Shown here: positions 45,813 to 57,800 of the stretch, in pieces
Layout of the letters: each line of letters opens with the position of its first letter
Numbering within the stretch: position 1 is the stretch's first letter
Origin: Lytechinus pictus
Lineage: Eukaryota; Echinodermata; Echinoidea; Temnopleuroida; Toxopneustidae
NCBI RefSeq assembly: GCF_037042905.1
Contig: NC_087251.1
Location: forward strand, 34,079,001-34,143,000
Direction: 5' to 3'
Length of the DNA: 64,000 bases
Notes under the pieces: model-generated
Told to the model about the DNA's origin: nothing
What the model saw: the letters and a program-made list of their open reading frames with translations, nothing else
Database searches by the model: none
Program-made: the position numbers and the translations under genes

Positions 45813-48800
45813 ATGTTCGGAGAAAAGGCAATAGAACTTATCCATGAGCTTCAGAGAGCTGTCAATGGGTCGCTTGCCCCCTTTAATGTGAGTATAATCG
45901 GCCTTTTGAGGGTTCTGTTTATGTTAGACGTAGATCCCAGTCCCACTAACTTATTTTTGCGTTTCTTCCTTTTCTGTATGGTTGGAACTACCCCTTATCG
46001 ACCACCTAATTTTCTAAGCATCGTATCTGCGAAAATATTTATCAGTTTTACCCAGTTTCCGTTTCATTTGTGCAGAAAATTGAGCAGATCAGATTCTCAT
46101 GTTTCGATCGGCGACTCTGATTCAATCCGCGTATATTATATATCAGCGAACAACGAATACGACGATTTTACATAAATTTGCACCTAGACCAAAAGCTTCA
46201 GTCTCTGTAATGTATTTTGGTTGTTCCACTGAACTGCGTTGGCTCCACTCACAATTATAGTAAAATGTCAGATATTGTTAAATAAATCCCCAGAAACGAT
46301 GGTTATTCCTGTCTAATTTGCACCCTTCTTTTGAAACCGACCACCCGCAATAGTTTACGGCCGATTCTTGTGGCGTTGGCGAAATATTTTGACTCTTCCA
46401 AATCAGTTCTATGATATGATGTCAACATGCTATATGATCGTCTCACTACTTCCACTGCGAGCTCCGGCACATGAATCGACGATTGACGACGGATATTTGT
46501 TCTAAAGCCGTTTCCTATCGGAAACGGGGCGGGTTCGGGTCTAGTCAAAACAATTTTGATAAATTTTTACCTTTTTCTCTCGTAAAATCTATTCTTACCG
46601 TTCCTATGGACACTGCGCCTACTCTCCCGCGCGTATCGTTTGTAATACGCAATAATTTTAATGCGCGCAAGGTGGTCGGTTTCAAAAGAGGTGGTCGATA
46701 TGTAGTGGTCTCACTATACTTGTTGAGTGATTCATTGACTTGATACATGTATGATATAATTAAATTCATATGTTACTTTACCATGTAGCTAAACAAGTAG
46801 ACACAGTAAATATTCCATCATTATGAAGGCGTTTGGCATTATACGTTGTTGTAGTCTTTCAGATTTTTTTTTCTTTCCTTTTTTTTCTTTTTTTTTTCTT
46901 TCTTTTTTTTTCTTTCTTTTTTTTTCTTTCTTTTTCTTTCTTTCTTTCCTTTCTTTCATCCATCTTTCTTTTTTTTTTTGTGATGCTGGAAAAGTTTTTT
47001 TTTCCAGGAGACGTTCATCTACAAATACAATACATGTGTAGCATCTTTATAATATTAAGTTAGACAACAGAAATCTTTTTGGAGTTTGGTCTTTAGAGGA
47101 GTTTTACACATTTTATTATGAAGCAAGACATAGTCCAGTTGAACGATAAAATGGACACTGACTCAATATTCTTCATTTTCTTCTCCTTCTCCTCCTTGTC
47201 CTCCTTCACTTCCTCCCCCTTCCCCTTCTTCTCCTTCTTCTTCTTCTTCTTCTTCTCCTCTTCCTCCTTCTTCTTCTTCTTCCCCTTCCCCTCTCTTCTA
47301 TCCTCCTCCCCCTTCTTGGTCTCCTACATGTACTCCCCCTTATCATTCTCCTCCTTCTTTGATTTTCCTATTCTTTCCCCATAGGAGAGGGTTTCCAATA
47401 TAAGTTTTGATCTCTCCTAAATCAGATATTCACCTAATTATTTGTACTAGATCTTTTTTTATAATTGTCATTGAACAGACTAAATTTGAGTTCAATTTAA
47501 ATGGTTTTCCCCTTTTTGCAGGAAGAAGGTGTTAGGCAAGTTCTTGAAGAAATGAAAGCTCTTTATGATCAAAACCAAAGCGATGTGTGAGTATTATTTT
47601 GCTGGCTTTGTACAAACATGTATATGAGACTCTTTTACAATAAAAGTGATTTCAATTTTCAACACACATGACATGAGCATCTGTCACCTAACTTTTGATG
47701 TCTGCATTCAGATTTTTATTGGTACTCAGTAAGATCTCCACTCCCCCTTTCCCCATTACCACCGTCCTGTGCATTTTGGTGTGGTTTGTCAGGGATGCAT
47801 CATACCGGCTATGCTTGTCATAATAAAAAGCAGATATGGCCTCTGGCTCTGTGCGATCCCTTGAAATTTGGAGGGGTTTAAATAATTTATACTGCTAAGT
47901 GCTAACCCGTTGTATAAAACAAATAATGTACAGTTTTCAATTTGACAGAAAAAGTAGTAGGTATAGATTCTGTCTTTCATTATGCCTTGGTGTTTGTTGC
48001 AGAGAGGCGACAGTTCAAGGAGAGAAAGACCGCCTTCCAGCTGTCCAGTTTCGTCACACATGTCTTGAAAGAAACAAGCGATGTCTCCTTGCTTACTTGT
48101 AAGTATCACTCATTCAAACATACAGTAGAGAAAATGTGGATTTGGAATTAGTACCCAATTTATTTCATGCTGGAATAGAAGACTCTGTCATCCTTTCATT
48201 GTTCATTTTTCTATAGGCCTTGGTAATGTAAACACATATGAAATTAATTGCAACATTATGAATTGAAATGTCCAAATATGAATCAAGAATGTTAAAAAGT
48301 TTGTTTAACAAGTATGGTGACTAACAGGATTTGTTTGCAAGACACTACATGACATTACAGAAGCAATGCTATATTTGACTATAATTTATAAATTTATCAA
48401 TATATACTACAAACACTCAATTTGGTAGTTAATTGCCAGTGTAAATGTAACATTTGTTTCTGTACTGATGTTCCCATTTACTAGGCACAACAGACTGTGT
48501 ATGATCCGTGATATGAGATGGGAGTTTGGAAGTGTGCTACCGGCAGAGGTCAAATACAATCTCTCAGAACAAGAGGTAATTATAAATTCAACAAAGTGTA
48601 CTTAGGATTTATCAGATTTATATTTTAGGATAGATTTGAATGTTGACACAGAGTGGTTTATAGAGGGAGACATTCTGTAGATAAGATATTTCTTTATGAT
48701 AGGTTTCTCATTTCATTCCTGTAATAATTTCCTTTTAAATTTTATGTAATCTTTTAAGCTTGCTTCCTTGGACTATTCCCACACCCCAAAGGATTTGCCT

Positions 48801-51800
48801 AAAAGGATAGAGTTACTCTGGAGATAAGATTCAGAAAAGCGTATCATACAGTGCATATAGAAATTAAAATAGTAATGATGATATTCAAGAAAATAAGTTT
48901 AAGGTTCTTTGTTTTTAGGAGCTCAAATTATGTGAAAGTATCTTTCTGAGTTTGTTATGTAATGATGACTATATTACTCTACAGGTGCAGTGGTTTACAA
49001 AGTATAACAAGTCATTGGCATCCTACATGAGAACATTAGGACAGGATGGACTTGATCTCACACAGGTAACATGTTTGTTATGAGACTTATGAGTATCGTT
49101 TATTTTTAATTATTATTTATTTTCATTATTTTAGGCTGCAATTTTCTTAACCCACAAGCTTTGCCTTTTTTAGTTCCCCCATTTCCTTATCTACTTTATT
49201 GTACATGAATGAATTATGGAATATATTTGTCATCTACTGTATTTATTTGTATATTTTTAAGGATTTGAAATGCATTTATATGATCTTATGTGTTGTAAAT
49301 ATGTTTTTTTTTAATGATTTGGAAATAGAGACACTGAATTGAATTGAAATTGTTTCATTATTATTTGTTTACTTTACCTGTGCCTGTGAAATGAAGAGTG
49401 ATATGAATGGTTTATATTCACTTGTTGCTATTGTTGGGTTTTAGTAAGGCACAAATAACGTCCAGATGTGAATATTTATGCCTGGTGAACAAGCAGTTGT
49501 CTACATTCTCAGTTAGTCTCTAATACCACATAGGCAAAACCCATTTGGTCCACTATCACTTTGGTCTAATTGCTGTTTGGTCTACAACCCAAATTATTCT
49601 AATTTTGATCTATTGCCTAGTAGTTGGTCTAATTTCCATTTTATCTCCTTATTATTATTTTTTACATTATCTGAGGAAATATATATCGTAAATAATCCAT
49701 CTAACTTTATAGACTGAGTAGTGTTGGACCAAGTGGATATTAGATAAACTGCCTTACTGAATTATCAGACTAATTGGTACATTGCCTAACTAGCAATCAG
49801 ACCAAATGTTTATTCGATGAACTATGAAAATAATGTGTGGGATGAGACCAAATAGAAAGTAGATGAAAGTAGGTGCAGATCAATTAGCAATTTACCATCT
49901 GAATTACTATAAGGCCCCCCCCCCCAATCCAGTGGGTTTTTTTCCCCTTCACATTGTTTATTGTGATATAAATTAGGAAATGCCCTCTCTGTTAGAAATA
50001 GTGGATAATACGTTTAATTAATTTGCACACAAAGTAAACCTTGATATTGTTGTTGTTGTGCCCATGTATATATTTGAAAATAACGATTCCTGGAAGGCGA
50101 TGTGCCAAGGTGCATTACTCTAGTTGTAATGATTTTAAGAAGTTATGTGATTGAAGGTTAGTCTATCATGCATTTACATGTTCACTTGTTCTATTTCGAA
50201 GATGAGGCAAAGCTGATTTGAGAGTATGTATACCTTACAATAGTATTCTGAGGATGCTACTTCCGGGGGGCGTTTCATCAAACAATTAGTCGGTGGTTTT
50301 CTCCGACTAAATGTGATTTTCACCGACTAATTTCATTTTCACCGACAATTTTGCCATCACCGACTAAATTCCATTTCATGAAAATTTGTCGGTGATTTTC
50401 TCCGACAAATTATTGGAAACCACCGACTAATTTTGTCGGTGGCCTTCACCTACCGACAAAACTTATTTTCACCGACTAATCAGCCTTTTGAGGGCCTTTG
50501 CAGCTAAAATCGATCAATTTCAGTTGATTTTGAATATAACATTTTAATAAATTGCTTATTTTTCATTTCATTGAGAAAATTCAAAGAAAATGTATTTATT
50601 TTTAGTCAATGACAAATAAAAAGTAGACATTTCAAGAATAATATTTTCATCTTTAAAACTATATTATATCAATCAATACATAGGAAACATCTTCAAATGT
50701 ACACATTTTTTCAAACATAATTTTCTTTAACCCAAATAAATCATTGTGCATTTTTTAATCAATAATGTCTGAAAAATGCGACCTCATTGACTTTTGTACA
50801 AGTTTTTTCAATGTTCATTAGTGTTGTTGGTGTTGCTGCTGCTGTTGTCATCGTGATTGCTGGAATTGCTGTTTGTTTTTGCTGCTCTTGGTGTTGTGGG
50901 TGTGGTTGTTGCATCTCCTGGTGCAATTAGTTATTTTTGCTACTGATGTTGCTCAAGGTGTTGCCTGTGTTGTTGCTGTTGTCATCGCTGCTACTGCTGC
51001 TGTTTACGAGTGTGGCTGTTGCATCCCCTGATGCATCTATTGATGTTGTCGCTTGTGTTGTTGCTTGTATGATGGCTTGTTAGAATCCTTGCTGTTGGCT
51101 TTGTTTCTACTGTCGTTGTTGCTACTGCTGTTGATGTTTACCACTGTGGTTGTTGCATCTCTTGATGAAGTTATTTATGTTGCGCCCGATGTTCCCTGCA
51201 TGGTTGTTGGAGCTCCTGCTGCTGTTGATGTTGTCGGTGTGGTTGTTGCATCTCTTACTGCAGTTGTAGTTTCAGCTGCTGATGCTGTTGTTGCTCCTGC
51301 TGCTGTCCATGTTCATTGAAGTAACTAAAATGGATTTAATTTATAGAGCATGTGATATTTTATTAATAAAGATATCAATTTCCATCATTATTGATATCAG
51401 TCATTTATTCTTAATTTAATTATCATGTTAAAACTTACATTTTTTTTATTTCTAATGTTTGAAATAAGAACTTTAAGTTCTAAATGGTTAAAATATTGTC
51501 ACCAAAGCCTTATTAAACAATGAAAACAAAAAAGTTAATAACAAAGAAATGCATAAGAAAATGATTAAAATTTCCTCTTTTTTTATACACAATTGATTTT
51601 AATGACTTGGGTTTTTCTCATTGGTTTACCAAAGAAAGGGAGTCAAAATCCAAAATTATCACATTTGGTCTTTATTTCTTGAGCCAAATGCTGATTTCAT
51701 GCAAGAGTCATGTTATCATATTAAAAAAAACAAAAAAACATCAGGAACAGCAGCATGATTTCTGAAGCGAGTGCACAATCAACAGGCAAGATCCTGAGGC

Positions 51801-54800
51801 ACCCCCCCCCCTACCAAGATCATTTGAATTAAATGAGGTTTCATGACTGCTTTTGTAGGCATTACATTTATACAGGCCTACAAGAGATATAATTTTTTTT
51901 TTTTTTTTTTTTTTTTTTTGGGGGGGGTAATCTTCCAGTGTTACTCCCATACAAAGCAGATGGTGATGGGGCGGGGGGGGGGGGGGTATAATAGGAATGC
52001 AGAACAATGGAACATTCATTTACTACTTTGGCAATAGAAAGCAAGTCACACCATCTAGCATTGATTGATATTGGTTGTTTTACAACTGTCCAATAAATAT
52101 CACCATTAATCAATTAAGCATCTAAGCACTTATAGTTGTCATTGTTTTCAAATATTTGAGTAGACCAAATAAAGAAGAAAGCAGTACCAGTAATTTAATA
52201 TTTTTTTTAATGTGACTTTACTTTCTTCGCCAAAGTGAGGCAGTCATAATTAAGTGTGTTTTAACTTACAAGTGACATCACATTTCCTGCCTTCTTGTCT
52301 GGCTCTCCTAAACCTTCAACCATTTATACTTGTGTAACTTTGTATCTCATGTCTGTCTGAAAAGTTTGGTTGAAGCCTCCACCTGAAGGAAAAATAGTAT
52401 TGAAATAACTAATTAAAATATTTGCCATAATCTGGTATTTCTTCTCACATTTATATGAACATGTCTAAAAACAGGAAATAAAACATCTTTTGATTACCAG
52501 GTTTCATATAGAAGGGGGTAAATAAAGGGTTCAAGTTTTTATTATGTTAATAAAAAATACAAACAATAGTAAATGACATATGCTCTGGCTGAGAAACTTA
52601 AAAGGTGAAATTATTCCTCACAATGTAGCTTGTATGTACATACACATGAGCAAGTAGTGCTAAATGGATTGAGGGGTGAGAGCAGGGGCTCCGGAAACCG
52701 GGGGGGGGGGGGGGGGGGGGGGTGCATGTTAGCTGCAGGGTCAGCGGAACGGTTTTTACAGTGAGCGGGCTGACCATGCATAACCAGATGGTCATTTCAT
52801 ATTTTTCAGCCCCCGCACTGTTTTCCAAAACCATGTACAAAAATGTAAAATTGACCATCTGCTTATGATTTTTTGCATTGGTCAGCCCCCACCCCCCCCC
52901 CCACTTTCGGCTCAGCCCCCTCACTTTCAAAACCGTTCTGCTGACCCTGCAGCTAACATGCAAAATATATTGAATCTATTATGTCTTTCATGCTTATGTA
53001 ATGTTTGCATTTCAAACTGACTTTAAATAGAAAATCTGGTCACAGTCCGATTTCATTGTCATTGATGTGGGTTTTTATGATTTTACATTCTGCAACCAAA
53101 TTTTTTAATCATTATCGCATTTTACTAGTCTACATGTTACCTGTGGTTGCATTTCAATCTCAGTATTTCTTCACCCATTGCCAAATCTTCTGTCACATGT
53201 TCATCAGATTGGCCGCTGGCACATTCCTTGCTGTAGTAGACCAGTCAGAGCCTTGCTTTCTAGTTCCAGATCCGTCTTCTTCTGCATACTGTTCAAATGT
53301 CCATAGTCTGAAATTAAAATATTAATAATATCACATTGTTATACATGTAGCAAAGAAAATATGTAGATTTACAGTGATCATTGAAAAATACTGCACTTTC
53401 AATGAATATTGTTGACATTTCATAAAGGGGAATGATCGAATATACCAATCATTTTTCTTCTTTTATTATCCTGAAATTTATAGAATTTACCAACAATCGG
53501 TCAACAATTTATCCTTGTTAATTCATACAATTTTCACTTGATTATAAACAAGACGGTAATTAACACATTAACCATACAAAATAGTAAAACAGCTTTTTCA
53601 ATAATTTTTTTTTTAATTCAAAAATAAAAACAAAGTTTTTTTCTAACTCAATAGCGCTTGGATACCTTGCCGGTTAAAAGCCACGATCAAATTAATAAAA
53701 AATATGAATAGGCTCCTAATTCATAACTGCAGCAAATTGCATCCCCATCAAACTGTCAACTATTTCTGGACTGTGACCTTTGTTCAATGGAACTTTAATA
53801 TGAGATTCAAGGCAGAAAAATACTTGGGATTGATGAGATCCATTCCATATTCTCCTATATTTTTTTCTAATGAAGAGACCTTTAACCTTTACATGCTATT
53901 TAAGGTTAGGTATGACTAGACTCTAACTTTATGTGGTACGACAGTATTTTTCAAAAAATAGATTAAGAGACATTATCAACAATAATTTAATTTATTTACC
54001 CCAATAACACCGATGCTATTGCAGATTCATGCTAAATAGTAATTTGTCTAAAAAATTGACTTAGAAAAATAAAAGCAAAACAAACTTCATAATCGCACAC
54101 AAATGAAGAGCATTATTTCGTCTCCCCCAAATTGGACGATCAATCTCTTTTTTAAAAGGGAGCTATGCAATGGCTCATTTCACTTAGGTGCGCAAAGTCA
54201 AAGATAATTTAAGATAGATCTAGGCCTATAAGCTATACCAGTACGGCCACAGGCCGGGTGCACTATTTAAAACTTAGATCTAATAATTTTTTTATAGGCC
54301 TATCTAGATTTTAATTTTTATTGGGTGTGAACGCACCTCTGCCACAATCGCATCACCCCCCCCCCCCCCCGAATCCTCGCCAGCTGTCGAGAGCCTTCAC
54401 TTCATTCGACTTGTGACTTGCTAAGGCTAAGCCTACATTAATACTAGTTGAGAACATCCACTTTACAAATTTACCACTCACACTATTAATTACCATGTGA
54501 TTTAGCTCCTGTTCAATTCCAATATCTGTAACACAGAATTAGGATGGCCCCATTGGATATGTGTACATTTACAATTGCACACGCTGGTTTGCCTGGTGAT
54601 CAAGGATATCTCCGACCACACCGAGCAACAAAATTATTACAAAACCAAAGGAAATGAAAAAATATGATTTGCAACATAGAATGACATAAAGGTAGAACAA
54701 TATAAAGAATTCTCTTTGCAAAATTTATAAAATTGCAGCCATGTGCGGATCATAAAAACGTGACAGCCGTGAGCCGTGTCGTTAGTTTGGACCCGAGATA

Positions 54801-57800
54801 GTTCTACAGACACAGAAACACGGGTATGGGACTTGACTGGATTTTGTACTGTCAAGTTCACCGATCGTATCGACAGGGGTCCTGCCAGAAGATCCTCTTT
54901 TCTTGTAATTCATTTGATAATCACGCACAACGAATAATTCAATCACCTTACATACAATATGAAGGATATTTTGAAGGGTTTTACTTACGGTAAAATCCTC
55001 ATTCACCTCTACGAGGACCTTCGCTTCTTCTCATTTCTTCGTTTCATTTCAAATGGTCGCGGCGAAAACATCACCCAATTTTACATCTTTTTCACGACTT
55101 TGGGAGTGGGCGTGGCCTAATTAGTCAGCGAACCTCGTTCAAGACGATTTGTAAAATAAAAATTCTCTGACAATAGTCAGAGGAGCTCCGAGAGTTTGAT
55201 GAAACGCATTTTTGTCAGCGCTGACTAAATTGTCAGCGCTGACAATTTTAGTCAGCGCTGACAGTTGTCGCGCGACAATATTGATGAAACACCCCCCTGG
55301 TATTTGTATGTACTCACAGCTGAGGGCTGTACCTTATTTAGGGATAATCAGGGGGGTGTTTCATCAATATTTTCGTCCGACAACTGTCAGCGCTGACTAA
55401 AATTGTCAGCGCTGACAATTTAGTCAGCGCTGACAAAAATTCGTTTCATCAAACTCTCGGAGCTCCTCTGACTATTGTCAGAGAATTTTTATTTTACAAA
55501 TCGTCTTGAACGAGGTTCGCTGACTAATTAGGCCACGCCCACTCCCAAAGTCGTGAAAAAGATGTAAAATTGATTGATGTTTTCGCCACGACGATTCGAA
55601 ATGAAACGAAGAAATGAGAAGAAGCGAAGGTCCTCGTAGAGGTGAATGAGGATTTTACCGTAAGTAAAACCCTTCAAAATGTCGTTCATATTGTATGTAA
55701 GGTGATTGAATTATTCGTTGTGCGTGATTATCAAATGAATTACAAGAAAAGAGGATCTTCTGGCAGGACCCCTGTCGATACGATCGGTGAACTTGACAGT
55801 ACAAAATCCAGTCTAGTCCCATACCCGTGTTTCTGTGTCTGTAGAACTATCTCAGGTCCAAACTAACGACACGGCTCACGGCTGTCACGTTTTAATGATC
55901 CGCACATGGCTGCAATGTTATAAATTTTGCAAAGAGAATTCTTTATATTGTTCTACCTTTATGTCATTCTATGTTGCAAATCATATTTTTTCATTTCCTT
56001 TGGTTTTGTAATAATTTTGTTGCTCGGTGTAGTCGGAGATTGGCTTGATCACCAGGCAAACCAGCGTGTGCAATTGTAAATGTACACATATCCAATGGGG
56101 CCATCCTAATTCTGTGTTACAGAAATTGGAATTGAACAGGAGCTAAATCACATGGTAATAGTGTGAGTGGTAAATTTGTAAAGTGGATGTTCTCAACTAT
56201 TAATGTAGGCTTAGCCTTAGCAAGTCACAAGTCGAATGAAGTGAAGGCTCTCGACAGCTGTCGAGGATTCGGGCGGGGGGGGGGGGGGGGTGATGCGATT
56301 GTGGCAGAGGTGCGTTCACACCCAATAAAAATTAAAATCTAGATATAAAAAAATTATTAGATCTAAGTTTTAAATAGTGCAACCGGCCCGTGGCCGTACT
56401 GGTATAGCTTATAGGCCTAGCCCTAGATCTATCTTAAATTATCTTTGACTTTGCGCACCCAAGTGAAATGAGCCATTTCATAGCTCCCTTTAAAAAAAAT
56501 ATTGATCGTCCAATTTGGGGGAGACGAAATAATGCTCTTCATTTGTGTGCGATTATGAAGTTTGTTTGGCTTTTATTTTTCTAAGTCAATTTTTTAGACA
56601 AATTACTATTTAGCATGAATCTGCAATAGCATCGGTGTTATTGGGGTAAATAAATTAAATTATTGTTGATAATGTCTCTTAATCTATTTTTTGAAAAATA
56701 CTGTCGTACCACATAAAGTTAGAGTCTAGTCATACCTAACCTTAAATAGCATGTAAAGGTTAAAGGTCTCTTCATTAGAAAAAAATATAGGAGAATATGG
56801 AATGGATCTCATCAATCCCAAGTATTTTTCTGCCTTGAATCTCATATTAAAGTTCCATTGAACAAAGGTCACAGTCCAGAAATAGTTGACAGTTTGATGG
56901 GGATGCAATTTGCTGCAGTTATGAATTAGGAGCCTATTCATATTTTTTATTAATTTGATTGTGGCTTTTAACCGGCAAGGTATCCAAGCGCTATTGAGTT
57001 AGAAAAAAACTTTTATTTTTATTTTTTAATTAAAAAAAAAAATTATTGAAAAAGCTGTTTTACTATTTTGTATGGTTAATGTGTTAATTACCGTCTTGTT
57101 TATAATCAAGTGAAAATTATATGAATTAACAAGGATAAATTGTTGACCGATTGTTGGTAAATTCTATAAATTTCAGGATAATAAAAGAAGAAAAATGATT
57201 GGTATATTCGATCATTCCCCTTTATGAAATGTCAACAATATTCATTGAAAGTGCAGTATTTTTCAATGATCACTGTAAATCTACATATTTTTTTTGCTAC
57301 ATGTATAACAATGTGATATTATTAATATTTTAATTTCAGACTATGGACATTTGAACAGTATGCAGAAGAAGACGGATCTGGAACTAGAAAGCAAGGCTCT
57401 GACTGGTCTACTACAGCAAGGAATGTGCCAGCGGCCAATTTGATGAACATGTGACAGAAGATTTGGCAATGGGTGAAGAAATACTGAGATTGAAATGCAA
57501 CCACAGGTAACATGTAGACTAGTAAAATGCGATAATGATTAAAAAATAATGAAGGATATTGTTTTGGTTGCAGAATGTAAAATCATAAAAACCCACATCA
57601 ATGACAATGAAATCGGACTGTGACCGGATTTTCTATTTAAAGTCAGTTTGAAATGCAAACATTACATAAGCATGAAAGACATAATAGATTCAATATATTT
57701 TGCATGTTAGCTGCAGGGTCAGCAGAACGGTTTTGAAAGTGAGGGGGCTGAGCCGAAAGGGGGGGGGGGGGCTGACCAATGCAAAAAATCATAAGCAGAT

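Larger units (their letters stand above)
50265..55298 (+). mobile_element. left arm: 5-kb element with GTTTCATCAA inverted termini
   Basis: Outer terminus GGGGGGCGTTTCATCAAAC followed by about 180 bp full of ACCGACTAA/TCGGTGA repeats; inner terminus TTGATGAAACACCCCCCT preceded by three GTCAGCGCTGAC palindromes. The body holds a trinucleotide tract (50823-51320), a nested MITE (52723-52962) and an exon-like segment on the minus strand (53152-53318). No transposase is recognisable. Immediate flanks give no clear target duplication. Confidence 0.75.

Noticed and set aside
46823-47384. Phe/Ser-rich open frames in GINS1 intron 1
   Set aside because: Artefacts of CTTT and CTTCTT low-complexity tracts.
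51053-51319. 88-codon Val/Ala/Leu-rich frame, mirrored at 59320-59595
   Set aside because: Produced by the TGT/TGC trinucleotide tract; no start context, splice sites or domain.
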